A stretch of DNA of 64,000 bases from Glebionis coronaria (GCA_025667525.1 CM046874.1:285612380-285676379), one strand, 5' to 3'; shown: positions 10,699 to 22,278, counted from the stretch's first letter. Notes: a model not told the origin generated them from the letters alone. Translations and numbers: made by a program.

Positions 10699-12842
10699 TA
10701 AAACGCCCAAGGACTACTGGAGTGTTCTCCTCTAGTGGTCATAGCCATGTTGTAGAGAGAACCACCACCACAAGTGTGGTTGGTGCTATGGATGAGGCTG
10801 AGACTATTGGTACTCGCTTAGATGCAGGCCAAGCCAGTCCTAACATCTTTAAGACCTCATCCATGCCCCATGACTCTACTTTGGGAGGTCAAATGCCCAT
10901 TATAGAGGAGGGCAGATTGGAATCATACACAATGTTGGAATTGACGGCTGTCTGCATTAGCTTGCAAAAGAAAAATGCAGACCTGGTACAAACAGTCAGT
11001 ACACAAGGACTTGAACTCAAGCAATTGAGAGAGAGGATTGTTGTTTTGGAAACTGCTGAATCTAGGAGAAGGCAGACAAGAGTTCTTTCATCATGGGAGG
11101 ATTCTTACAAAGGGGAGGAAGCTGCTATAGAGCCTGTTAATTTGAGTGATAAAGGCTCACATGAAGCTGCTATAGAGCCTGTTGATTTGAGTGGCAAAGG
11201 CTCATATGATGGAGAATCTTTGGGTGTTGCTGAAGCCCTTACTAAATGGAAGAAGCAACCAGGTTTTGATACATCTTTGATTACTCCTACAAACTTGAAC
11301 ATGTCCTTTACAGCAATGATGGAGCAGTTCACAAGAGGCATTGAGACGAGTAAGGTGAGTGTTGACAAGCAGATTTTATACGCTAACACACCAAGCGCTG
11401 ACAAGAGTAATTTGGGCGCTGACACTCAGGATTTAAACGTTGACAGACTTGCAGATATGGTTGATGTATTCCAGTCATCAGCTATCATCAAGGAAGTGTC
11501 TTCACAAGTACCATTATCATCTTTACCCATCATTGATCCATTAGATAAGGGTAAAGGAATCATGGTAGAAACAGTAGTTCCAAAGGATGCAGCACAAGTA
11601 GAGTTTGATTCAAAGTTGGATGCACAACTTATGGAACAAGAAAAGAAGAAGATTGGTGAATCACCATTTGTAGTTACTTCTGAGGAACAAGAAGGAAGTG
11701 ATGAAGGAAGCTCAGATTCAAGTGTGATGATAATTGAAAAACCAGAAAGACTTGAATATGGTGATGAGTTGGCAAGGGAGAAACTTAGAGAGTTAAAGTT
11801 GCAGGTAGATTATGATATGCTAGAAGCTGCTCAGATGTACCATGCTTGGGAGAGTAAGATTATGGAGAATCTAGATTTGACAATTTCAGACCAAATTTGG
11901 GGTTTGGAGATTCTTCTAAGAGTTCAAAGAGATTGCAAGGTAATTCTGAAGCATAAGGCTAGCAATGTTTTCTCACTACTGAAGAGAGATAAAAGGGAGC
12001 TTTATTACATGTTGCTCAGATGTCATGGAACAGGATGGACCTTTCAGAAATTGCAGGGGTTATCCTTTGAAGAATTAGAGTATAAGGCTTATCCCATTTG
12101 GGCAACAGTGCAAGAAATGAATACTATCAGACTTCTTTCAGATGAAAGGAAAGAAGAACTTACAGAAGAGATGGAGATTCAAAAGGCAATGATTGTTCCA
12201 AGGCCTTTGAAGAAGGGAGTTCCACTTGAGTTCCCTAAAGATATGGATAAATTGAATCCCAGTAAAGTTGTTATAAGAAGGAGCATTAAGCTCTCACCCA
12301 TGGAAGCTTCAGATATGGTACAAGTGTTACCTCTTGATTTTAGAAACCCTATCATTAGTTATGAAGAAGATGCAAGTGGGTTTTGGATGATTGGAAGATA
12401 TGGGAAAGAGGTACACACATTTACTACTCTTATGTGTCTCTTTGCAAGTATGGATAGGGAAGACTTGGCAGACCTTTGGAGGTTTTTGATAGCCAAGTAT
12501 GAGATTGAAGCACCTACTTCAGTCAATAGAATAAAGCTTTGGTCAACATTCAAAAGGATGTGTGCACCAAAAGAAGAAGATCCTGTTTGGAAGGATCTTG
12601 AGGATGATATCAGTGGACTTCAATGGTGTCTGTATTCAGCTGCTGGTGTGTATTATTTGAGTTCTACAAAGTTTGCTGAGTATCTACTTGTAAATGCTGA
12701 GTATCCCATGTCCAAAGAAGTTTTGGAAAAGATGAAGACAACACAGCTAGAGATTGACTATTCAAGTGACGTGGCCAAAGATTTTATTAGGCATGTTTAT
12801 TACCAATATGATAAGATTTGTAAGATTCCTCCTAGTTCTTAA
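10695..12842 (+). CDS. Accessory protein C-terminal part (715 aa open)
   Basis: This is an open frame of 715 codons, entered by frameshift from the N-terminal segment; the GTG at 10695 is not a credible start. Residues ~90-130 form a leucine-rich coiled coil (LQKKNADLVQTVSTQGLELK). Residues ~220-250 are the phased-motif linker (SVDK, YANT, SADK, GADT, NVDR). From ~350 onward there is a mostly helical conserved domain with MDREDLADLWRFLIAKYE and NAEYPMSKEVLEKMKTTQLE. The last part is homologous to the remnant at 31662-32540. Function is unknown. The long open frame compared with broken neighbours suggests relatively recent constraint or insertion. Confidence 0.65.
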   Translation: MIKRPRTTGVFSSSGHSHVVERTTTTSVVGAMDEAETIGTRLDAGQASPNIFKTSSMPHDSTLGGQMPIIEEGRLESYTMLELTAVCISLQKKNADLVQTVSTQGLELKQLRERIVVLETAESRRRQTRVLSSWEDSYKGEEAAIEPVNLSDKGSHEAAIEPVDLSGKGSYDGESLGVAEALTKWKKQPGFDTSLITPTNLNMSFTAMMEQFTRGIETSKVSVDKQILYANTPSADKSNLGADTQDLNVDRLADMVDVFQSSAIIKEVSSQVPLSSLPIIDPLDKGKGIMVETVVPKDAAQVEFDSKLDAQLMEQEKKKIGESPFVVTSEEQEGSDEGSSDSSVMIIEKPERLEYGDELAREKLRELKLQVDYDMLEAAQMYHAWESKIMENLDLTISDQIWGLEILLRVQRDCKVILKHKASNVFSLLKRDKRELYYMLLRCHGTGWTFQKLQGLSFEELEYKAYPIWATVQEMNTIRLLSDERKEELTEEMEIQKAMIVPRPLKKGVPLEFPKDMDKLNPSKVVIRRSIKLSPMEASDMVQVLPLDFRNPIISYEEDASGFWMIGRYGKEVHTFTTLMCLFASMDREDLADLWRFLIAKYEIEAPTSVNRIKLWSTFKRMCAPKEEDPVWKDLEDDISGLQWCLYSAAGVYYLSSTKFAEYLLVNAEYPMSKEVLEKMKTTQLEIDYSSDVAKDFIRHVYYQYDKICKIPPSS
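11357..11446 (+). repeat. Phased CGYTGAYA array in accessory ORF linker
   Basis: Core positions are 11360, 11381, 11396, 11417 and 11438 (spacings 21, 15, 21, 21), with slightly degenerate first two copies. They are in the same codon phase as the pol copies. Confidence 0.85.
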
Positions 12843-12881
12843 TTTTTATTCAGAAACTTGATTGCTAGAGTAGATATCAAG

Positions 12882-12894
12882 TTTAGGGGAGGAT
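12882..12894 (+). other. Polypurine tract of the SIRE-like element
   Basis: TTTAGGGGAGGA lies immediately before the LTR start TGTTGGGAATAA at 12895, as expected for plus-strand priming. Confidence 0.8.
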
Positions 12895-13406
12895 TGTTGG
12901 GAATAAAATGTAGCCAGTACACTTGGACGCTGACAAGAAGAAAACAAGTGTTGATAAGAAGAAAACAAGCGTTGACAGAACAAGCGTTGATAGGAAGATG
13001 TCAAGCGTTGATAGGATGAAGTCAAGCACTGATGGAAGATCTAGTCTACGCGTATTATGTTTCTAGTATGTTTCTAGTAAAGATATGATCAAATGTATTT
13101 TCTATATTTATCTTTACCTATAATAGCTGATACGTAGACTCTTGTACAAGGCTTCTTAGTCTATAAAAGAAAACCTTCAGGTTTTGTTTCAATATAAGTT
13201 TCATTCGTTTAAACACTTCCATTGTAAGCAAGTTTGTTCTAATCAATCAAAGTGAAAGTTTGGTTTACATTGTTTGTGTGTTCTTGTTTGAGTATTAATT
13301 CCGCATAATACTTCAATTATTTTATACACAACAAAGTTTCTCTACGTGTTAAACTTGATTCAATCTCGTTTACACAAGCTAAATCGATCTAAGTTTGGGA
13401 TCAACA
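12895..13406 (+). repeat. 3' LTR of the SIRE-like copia element (~512 bp)
   Basis: It starts TGTTGGGAATAAAATG after the polypurine tract. The right end is set at ...GGGATCAACA, which mirrors the start, but it is approximate because the partner LTR is outside the window. Six motif copies and a TATA box are inside. Confidence 0.75.
12925..13170 (+). promoter_or_regulatory. LTR U3: six-copy phased motif array and TATA box
   Basis: Cores start at 12928, 12949, 12970, 12985, 13006 and 13027 (spacings 21, 21, 15, 21, 21). TATAAAAG follows at 13162-13169, about 135 bp after the last core. The layout resembles enhancer repeats of plant LTR promoters. Confidence 0.7.
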
Positions 13407-13825
13407 CTAGCTTTATCATCTAAAAAGATTAATAAGCTTAAAAGGTTAAAGCTTTACGCTTAATTTTTAAGTTTATCTTTGTGATTTCAGTTTTTGTCAC
13501 TTTTACTTGTTATTACGTGCTTGCATTTAGTTTAATTTTGCATTTAGATTTATTAATACTTTTAATTATAGTTTATTTTTGTTGCATCTAGATTTTAAAT
13601 TGTAGTTTAATTTTATTTTGCATTTTAGATTAATTTTATTTGAACTATTTGCGCTTTTATTTTTTTATATATTCCTTAGCCTACATAATTTTCCCCATTT
13701 TAGTTTAAATAGACATAGATACCAAGCAATTATTATTAACCAAAAACAAATAAATCTTGTGTTAAGTTGTAAATCAATTCAAGTCGAGTCGAGGAAAAAC
13801 AATATACTAAAAACGGTTATTAAAC

Positions 13826-13841
13826 TGGCGCCGCTGCCGCT
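13826..13841 (+). other. Primer binding site, tRNA-Asp type
   Basis: TGGCGCCGCTGCCGCT follows the LTR fragment and fits the Athila-type tRNA-Asp primer site. The other Athila copy has TGGCACCGCTGCCGG at the equivalent place. The ~700 bp from here to gag are leader without a gene. Confidence 0.75.
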
Positions 13842-14540
13842 TCGCTCGTTACGATTGAAGAATTTTCGTGAGACGATTTGGGTTTTGGGATCCGTTCACT
13901 TTTGAACGTTATTTTTCTTGTTACAAAAGATAAAAATACAAAAAAAATCACGAAAGCAAATTCTTTCCTAAGATTTACACCAAAAGAAATTAAAAAATCC
14001 AAAAGTAACACGTTTCCTAAAGTATTACACCAAAAAAATCAAGTACTATTTTTCTTATTTCGATTTCTTTCGTTTTTATTGTGAATATATTTTTCTTAGA
14101 AAAATTCAAAAATATTTTTCTTTTACTATAGATATTACGTATAAGAACCTCAATATACAATATTTCCATAAGTATTGCTTGCAATACCCCGTATTTGGAG
14201 GCATTCCGTTTTCTTATACGTGTATCGATCAAATAAAAATAAAGGCAAAAATAGATAAATACTTTCGTTAAGCAATAACTCGAAAAAATACGAACTTTAA
14301 GGTGAATAGAAATGCGACGTGCTATAAAAGGCCGCCTAAGGGAAGCTAGGTACTTAAGTGCTTCGCGCCACCTCATTCTCCCCGTTCACTTGTAAGTATT
14401 TTGAGAAGGAAGGCTAAGCGAGGGTTTTGCCACCAAGGTAGTATTACATATATATTCTTTGTAGCCTTTTGATATTTGCACCTCGAGAGGGATAATCACT
14501 TTCCTCTCAAAGTCGACCGAGGTCTCCTACCATATTCCTC

Positions 14541-15638
14541 GTGTTTAGTTGTATGCGCACTCGCGCGCGTGCACACATACCGAGTGGTGTACAAAATACT
14601 TCTAATTCTTCCAAAAAGAAGAAGAAGAACAAAAAGACCGTCACTCAATCCGATCCCGAGAATCGAGCTTTCGAAAATACGATGGCAACTAATAACCGAC
14701 CAATGATTGAGATCTTGCAATCTCACGTCGAGGGAAATGATGACGCGATTGTGGTGCCCGATATTGGAGCAAATAATTTTGAAATAAAAATGGGTTTTAT
14801 TCAAATGGTTTCCTCTACACCATTTTTAGGCCGTACTAATGATGACCCTCACGCTCATATCAAAAGATTCATACAATTAGCAAATATCGTCAAGTACAAT
14901 GGGATGACTCAAGAGGCCATTAGTTTACTCTTCTTTCCTTTTTCCCTCGAGGGACAAGCCCAGATTTGGCTTGATAAGGAACCACCCCAAAGTATCACCA
15001 CATGGGTGGATTTAGAGACCAAGTTCATTAACTACTTTTTCCCACCATCACGGACCACCGCTTTAAGGAATGACATCATTACCTTTGAACAAAAATATGG
15101 AGAAACGTTTAGTGAGTCTTGGGACCGTTTTAAGGATCTTTTACGAAAATGTCCCCAAAATGGTTTTACAAAAGTACATCAAATTAACACGTTTTACAAT
15201 GGTTTAACTCTTAATGACCAAGACTCACTCAATAGTGCCGCAGGGGGTAATATTCTTGTGAAATCCATGAACGAGGCTTGGGCAATAATTGAAAACAAGG
15301 AAAAAGTTCAAACCAAGAGTGTAAGGGCTACAATGGCTAGTGCTAGTGATAATGAGGTGACTAATCAAATTAAGGAGCTTACTTCAATTGTGAAACAACT
15401 TGCTTTAAGAGATAACCCTCCCACTACACATGTACATGCTTTAAAAGAGACTTGTGAAACGTGTGAGACTTGTGGTAGACCACATTCATACTATAATTGT
15501 GACAAGGTTTACAATCAAGAACAAGAATTTTATGCTTATAACAACAATGAAAATGAGCGGGTTCATTTCAAACCGAATGTTGATGTTAACCATTTGTCTT
15601 ATAAGTCTAATAACTATTTGGATCCCCGGGTTTTGTAG
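14541..15638 (+). pseudogene. Athila gag (capsid) with zinc-knuckle region
   Basis: The frame aligns from MRTRARAHIPSGVQ (near 14553) with the gag of the younger copy. The retrotransposon gag domain runs from PHAHIKRFIQLANI through WLDKEPPQSITTW and FFPPSRTTAL to VHQINTFYNGL. A Cys/His motif CETCGRPHSYYNC lies near 15468-15505. It would form the capsid that packages element RNA. A frameshift near 15630 ends it (YLDPRVL-stop). Confidence 0.85.
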
Positions 15639-17028
15639 CTCCACAAAGACCACCCCCACCCGCCCAAAATACCCAATACCAAAATAGGAACCAAGGTCCT
15701 CCAAGGGGTCATTTTCAAGGGAATTCAAATGCAGGGGATTTTAACCAAAATTAAGGAAATTTTCAAGGGCAAAACTAAGGGTTTAATAATAATAATCAAG
15801 GCTATTATAAGCAAGGTTTTAATCAAGGTTTTCAAAATTATACTCCATATCAAAACCAAGGTTTTCCTAATCAAGGGTTTAACAATCAAGGGTACAACAT
15901 GCATAATCCTCAAATGGACTTGGTTCTACAAAAATTAACCGAACATGAGCGAACCATGAAAGAGATGCAAGAATCGTCCGATAGGAAATTTATGCAAATG
16001 CTCCAAACCCTTCGTTTACAAGGTGCCCTCCCTTCTAACACCGAGACCAATCCTAGGGCTAACGTGAATGCCATCACTACTAGGAGAGGTAAGACCACCG
16101 AAGAACCTTCTTATTCCCCACCTCAACAAGGAACCGAGATTCCTTCTACTTCTACCCACCCTCCTTCACCTTCTACTTGTGAGATACCTCCCTTAATGAC
16201 TTCGTCTACACCTTATGTTCACCCTTCCCCTCAATCTTATACCACACCTTCGGTTCTCAAACCAATTCCTTCACCTTTCATTTCTACCCCTCCTCCACCC
16301 AAGGATGTGAGTGAGCACTCCATTCCAAAGCCTTCATCTCAACCCAATATACCTTATCATCAAGATTGAGGAAAGAGAAATTGAAGAATAAGGATGATAT
16401 TCAAGTTTCGAACTTCCTTAAATGTTCGAACAATTGAATTCTAATATCACCTTTGTCGAGGCTCTCGCTCGCATGCCTAAGTATGCTAAGATGTTTAAGG
16501 ATCTTCTAAGTGATAAGGAAAAGCTTCTCGACATAGCTCAAATCCAACTTAATGAGAATTGCTCCGCGGCTCTCTTAAGAAAATTACCGGTTAAGCTCGG
16601 TGATCCCGTCGATTCCTTATTCATTGCAATTTTCCGGGTGTAGATAATTGTATGGCTTTGGCGGATCTCGGCGCGAGTATCAATCTTATGCCATTGTCCG
16701 TGTGGAAACAATTATCTCTACCCGAGCTAGTCCCCACTCGTGTGACTTTAGAATTAGCTAACCGTTCGGTTGCTTATCCGATGGGGATAGCCAAGGATGT
16801 TTTCGTTGGAGTCGACAAATTTACTTTCCCTGTCGATTTCGTTGTAGTCGACTATGAGATGGATCCCCGTGTTCCCTTAACTGTGGGACGACCCTTCTTG
16901 AGGACCGAGCGTACATTGATATAGCCGCGGGTGAACTTATTATGAGGGAAGGGGATGACAAAATTGTCTTTAACATGGGTAAACTTTCCAAACTTCCCGA
17001 TGAGCCTAAATCCATGAATTAAATCGAT
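15639..17028 (+). pseudogene. Athila gag-pol junction and aspartic protease, fragmented
   Basis: A Gln/Asn/Gly-rich stretch with TAA stops near 15753 and 15774 is followed by [17 protein letters not shown] (TRSG-like junction), a Pro/Ser-rich linker, and FEQLNSNITFVEALARMPKY. The aspartic protease has [20 protein letters not shown] at 16652 onward, with the catalytic Asp in DLGAS. A one-base loss near 16608 and a second indel near 16915 break the frame, and TAA at about 17020 adds a stop. The protease would process the Gag-Pol polyprotein. Confidence 0.8.
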
Positions 17029-18520
17029 GTGCTTGACGAAGCGTGTGAAGAACATTTTCACGAGGCTTGTAAGAGCGAGACTTCTCATTTACCTCATGTT
17101 GAGACCATAGCTTCTATTGCTCCTTCATTGACTCCATTTGGAGAAAGTGGCTTTCTTTTACAAGAATTCGAAGCAAGTTTAGGGGATGTGGATTTAAAAT
17201 ATGACGATTCTCCCACCGACTGGGAAGAAGACATTCTTACCATTGAGATACTTCTCAATGAGGACCATATTTCTCCACCTACTCCTAAGGAAGTTACAAA
17301 CGATGATCCAAATTTGACTAAGCCTTCCACCGACAATCCACGGGATTTAGAGCTTAAGGATTTACCGTCTCACTTAGAATACATTTTCTTAGAAGAAGAT
17401 GATAAGTTACCCGTCATAATTGCTAAGGACTTAAAAGAGGATGAAAAATCTCGACTTATCGATGTGGTTAAGAATCATAAGAAAGCAATTGCTTTGAAAA
17501 TCTCCAACATCCGCGGAACTGATCCTAACTTTTGCACTCATAAAATTCTCATGGAAGATGACTTTAAACCCGCAATCCAAAGTCTAAGAAGGGTAAATCA
17601 AAAAATTCATGAAGTCATTAAAAAAGAAGTTATCAAACTTCTAGATGCCGGCATGATTTACCCTATTTCGGATTCACCATGGTTTAGTCCCTTCCATTGT
17701 GTGCCTAAGAAAGGCTGACTAACCGTTGTTCCCAATGAAAACAACGAGTCGATTCCTACTCGACTTGTCACGGGTTGGCGAGTTTGCATAGACTATCGTA
17801 AGCTCAATGATGCCACTCATAAGGATCATTTTCCTCTTCCTTTCATGGATCAAATGCTCAAGCGTTTAGCGGGTAATGACTACTATTACTTCTTAGACAG
17901 TTTCTAGGGATATTTCCAAATTCCTATCGATCCAAAAGACCAAGAGAAAACCACTTTCACTTGTCCTTATGGAACATTTGCTTACAAAAGAATGCCTTTC
18001 GGCTTATGCAATGCTCCCGGGACTTTCCAAAGGTGTATGATGGCAATATTCCATGACATGGTTGAACAAACTATGGAAGTCTTTATGGACAATTTCTCGG
18101 TCTATGGTGATTCTTTCTCTTCTTGCCTTGCTAATTTAGAACGTATGCCTAAACGGTGTGAAGACACTCGTCTCGTTCTTAATTGGGAAAAGTGTCATTT
18201 CATGGTAAAATAAGGCATCGTCCTCGGTCATAAAATTTAAAAAGTCGGTATCGAAGTCGACCGTGCTAAAGTTGACGTCATTGCTAAGTTGCCTCCACCT
18301 ACCACCGTCAAAGGAGTTAGGAGTTTTTTAGGTCACGCGGGATTTTATCGACGTTTCATTTAAGATTTTTCTAAGATAGCTCGACCAATGACTCATCTCT
18401 TAGAGAAAGATGCTCCTTTCATCTTTTCCCAAGATTGTCTCGACTCTTTCGAACTTCTTAAAGGTAAATTAACTAAGACACCGGTCTTAGTCTGTCCAAA
18501 TTGGGAAGTTACCTTTCGAG
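17029..18520 (+). pseudogene. Athila reverse transcriptase, catalytic Asp changed
   Basis: The RT is recognised from [38 protein letters not shown] and [17 protein letters not shown]. The catalytic box reads FMDN instead of FMDD (the other copy has FMDD), which should abolish polymerisation. Stops occur at 17716-17718 (TGA), near 17906, near 18210 and 18238, and near 18361. The N-terminal 230 codons (17029-17718) are open. Confidence 0.85.
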
Positions 18521-19241
18521 CTCATGTGCGATGCTAGTAATTTTGCGGTAGGAGCGGTTTTAGGTCAACGAGTTAACAAACACTTCCAACCAATCCATTA
18601 TGCTAGTAAGACAATGACGGAGGCTCAATTGTATTATACCAATACCGAAAAAGAGCTTTTAGCCGTAGTGTATGCTTTGAGAAATCCGCCCCTATCTTGT
18701 GCTTTCCACCACCATTGTTTACACCGACCATTCCGCTTTCAAATACTTGTTGACCAAGAAAGATGCTAAACCGAGACTCCTTCGTTGGGTTTTACTCCTA
18801 CAAGAATTTAAAATTGAAATTCGTGATAAAAAGGGAGCGGAAAATCTAGCCGCAGATCATCTTAGTAGACTCGAGGATCCTTATCAAGGGGAACTTCCAA
18901 ATCAAGAGATTGATGTATATTTTCCCCTTGAGACCTTAATGTCTATTAATTCCAATCTTGATGATACTCCATGGTTTGCGGACATTGCAAACTATTTGGC
19001 GGGTGGAGTTCCTATCGAAGGGTTATCTTCCCAACAAAAGAAAAAATTCTTTAAGGATATTAAGCACTATTATTGGGATGACCCTTATCTTTTCAAGAAA
19101 TGTGCGGATCTTATCATTCTTAGGTGTGTTGTTGGGCCCGCGGCTTTACAAATCCTTGAAGCTTGCCACAAAGGACCCACCGGTGGTCACTTTGGTCCTA
19201 ATTACACCACGAAGAAAGTTTTCGACTCCGGATTCTATTAG
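18521..19241 (+). pseudogene. Athila RNase H and integrase zinc-binding N-terminus
   Basis: RNase H starts with [18 protein letters not shown], then [21 protein letters not shown] frameshift near 18690 shifts to the frame with [20 protein letters not shown] and [12 protein letters not shown]. The integrase HHCC region begins with [23 protein letters not shown] ends this open piece at 19239-19241. RNase H would degrade the RNA strand during reverse transcription. Confidence 0.85.
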
Positions 19242-20215
19242 ACCATCATTTATCATGACGCTCATGAAATGGTTAAGCGTTGTGATGCTTGCCAACGACA
19301 AGGCAAGCTCACACATAAAGACGAGATGCCTCAAAATTTCATCCAAGAATGTGAAATCTTTGACGTATGGGGAATCGACGTTATGGGGCCATTTCCATCA
19401 TCTAAAAGGAATAAATACATCCTCGTAGCTGTTGACTACGTATCCAAATGGGTTGAAGCAAAGGCTTTACCTACTAACGATACGAGGGTTGTTGTGAACT
19501 TTTGAAACAATTGTTTGCTAGATTTGTCATTCCTCGTGCTATCATTAGTGATCGCGGTACTTATTTTTGCAATGATCAATTCGCACGATTCATGGCTAAG
19601 TATGGTGTAAATCACCGACTTTCCACCGCGTATCATCCACAAACTAATGGTCAAGCCGATTTTTTCAACCGTGGACTTAAGCGAATCTTAGAGCGTACCG
19701 TGGGAGAGCATAGTGCCTCATGGGCCGATAAATTAGATGATGCTTTATGGTCTTTCCGTACCGCTTATAAGACACCTATAGGTTGTACTCCTTGTCCCCT
19801 TCTGTACGGAAAGGCATGCCACCTCCCAATTGAGTTGGAGCATAAGGCTTATTGGGCCTTGAAATGGGCTAATTTTGACATAAACAAAGCCGGTGATCTT
19901 AGGAAAATCCAACTCAGTGAACTTAATGAACTTAGGAATGAGGCGTATGAGAATTCGTAGATCTACAAGGAGAAGACTAAGCTCATTCATGATTCTAAGA
20001 TTAAGAACCGAGATTTCCACATAGGTGATCAAGTTTTACTTTTTAACTCTCGGTTGAAAATTTTTTCGGGCAAACTTAAGAGCCGTTGGTCTGGTCCATT
20101 CACCGTTGCACAAATTTTCCCATATGGTACCATTGAGCTATCTCAACCAAATGGGCCCAACTTTAAGGTGAATGGCCAACGTGTTAAGTGTTTGGAGAGG
20201 ACATCTCTCATGAGA
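19242..20215 (+). pseudogene. Athila integrase core, catalytic Glu replaced
   Basis: [20 protein letters not shown] completes the zinc-binding domain. The core has [31 protein letters not shown] and HPQTNGQADFFNRGLKRI. In the last motif the Glu of the DDE triad (NGQTE in the other copy) is Asp (NGQAD). A frameshift near 19500 and TAG near 19958 break it. The region with [18 protein letters not shown] is the integrase C-terminal domain. Confidence 0.85.
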
Positions 20216-22278
20216 TGATTCCATCCCTCTCCACGTTTCCCTTGAATTAATTCAGGAAATCGAGTCGAGCTAGAGACTCGTGATAAATAATCAAGCATCG
20301 TTTAACTAGGTTAGATTTTTACCTTTTTCACCCTTTCCACCTTTTTCACCTTCACCCATTTCCACCAATAAGTGTAGGGGGAGCCAAGTAGGTTGTGTTT
20401 TGTGATGTTGTGCAGGGATATATGCTTTAATGCTCCACTTTTGGTACTTTTGACACGACCTGTGATCTCGTGTACCCGTGATACCGGTTCTTTCAAAACT
20501 ATTGTGATTCATACTTGTATATAAATAAGTTGAATAAATGTAATCACTTTAGTTGTCTCTTCCTTAGCTCGATTTAAACAACGTGCACAATGTCCTAAGT
20601 GTAGGGAAGTTTACTTCCACATGCTTAAATATTGAGGACAATGTTTATATTAAGTGTAGGGGAGACTTCTATCGAAGTTAAGTGGTCTTTCCCATGAATT
20701 TGTCCTCATTTTATCCAGAAAATTGATATTTTTCGACGTTTTTCAAAAATTTGATTTATTTTGGCCTATTAGTATTTTTCTTTTATCTACTTTCCTTTTG
20801 TCTTCACCATCATATGTATATATTCCATTTCATGAATAAAGTCATAAAGAAAAAATAAAAAATGAATAAATAAAATGGTTTTAACAAGTTTAGACGTCTT
20901 TGATATATTAGGCCCGTTGTGAATATTTTGACTCAACCCGAGTTTGCTTATTCGAGTTTACTCTAGCTAGTATCCTTAACCATATGGACCTTAATTGGTT
21001 TATTAGGCTAATCATCCACGAGTCTCATTACTTGAGATTTTAAATTGTGGAGAACGAGAAATGATAGAGTCAATTATAAGTTTTGTATTCTTTCATGAAC
21101 TTATGTGAGTTAATTATAAGCTTTTTCTCCCATCACTTGCCAATAAATAATTGCAATAAATAAGGTCGTATGATTTGAAAAGTTACTTAGCTTCTAGCCC
21201 AAAATCGTTTAAAAGTTGCTCGAGATTAATTAGAGTTCATAGCCAAGCATAACTTATTGAAGCGGGATGCGAAGATTGGCGTATCCAAAAAGGACCTCAC
21301 AAGGTATGAGGATTCACTTTTTTTTGCTAAAGATCCTAAGATGATGTGAAGATCATTAATCCAAATCAATATGAAGGACCAAGACACACGACGAGAAGCA
21401 ATTAATCCTATAAAGATCATGGAGAATTCTATCCAAAAAGACCCTAACAAGGTATGAGGATAAATAGATCCAAGTCTGAAAAGGAGGCGGATCGTTGTAT
21501 ATCAAAATCCTAAATAAAGACAAGGATAAATGAAGAAGTCATGGTCAGCGTTTGAAGCATCTCTCACTCCAAATGAAGATGTATACCAAAATGAAGAGAA
21601 GACCATAATTTCAAGAACGTCTCTCAAGATTTGAAGTTTGAAGTCAATGCCAAATATCGGTCCGAGAAAGGTCTCAAATCGTGAAACGAGTTATGCCAAG
21701 ATATGAACTTTATGAGATTTCGAGAAGCCATTTTAAAAGATTTTTTCCTTTAGCTAACTATTGATTAAATCGTCCTACTTTATTTTCGGCCTTAATAAAT
21801 TATCGAAATAAGTCAAAAATACATCCTCGTGATCATTCAAGACAAAAATAAAATACAAGAGATACACCATAGGAATAAGGGGGTCTAAGTAATTAATTAA
21901 ACCAGATGAGTAAGTGTTAGCTTTACTAACTTATAATAACAATGATCTCGTTTGTATGCTTGGTATGGGGAACGTGAAACTTGAGGGTGATAAATATTCA
22001 TGACACCAAAGCCCTAATTTAAGTCTTATATTTCTTTACGAGTTTCTTCCATCAAACAATTTCAAGTAAATAAATAAAATGAAAATTGTTATATCTTTTG
22101 TTTCCTTCAATAAAGTTTTAATCATTTTATCGATTTAAGTCTCTTTTATTGTAGTAGTAGTACTATATCGTAATAAAGGCCGAGATGGGTTAATTATGAT
22201 GCAAAATGTAAAATTGTTCTTTAAAATTGTGCATTACATGGGGACATTGCAATGGTCAAGTGTAGGGGATTTAATAAG
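20216..22278 (+). other. Noncoding 3' region of Athila element with PPT-like motifs
   Basis: No ORF is supported in these 2 kb. The region is recognisably homologous to the equivalent region of the minus-strand copy (42421-44443). It has four AAGTGTAGGGG-like purine motifs at about 20370, 20597, 20652 and 22258, the last adjacent to the 3' LTR start. Confidence 0.65.

Larger units (their letters stand above)
5181..13406 (+). mobile_element. SIRE-like Ty1/copia element, 5' part displaced by insertion
   Basis: The order is integrase remnant, RT, RNase H, a 1.2-kb spacer, a long accessory ORF, polypurine tract and 3' LTR. A large ORF downstream of pol is typical of the SIRE/Maximus copia lineage. 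The 5' LTR, gag and protease are missing because the minus-strand element at 1-5180 is inserted in the GAG-pre-integrase region. The element carries the phased CGYTGAYA motif arrays described in the findings. Confidence 0.8.
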
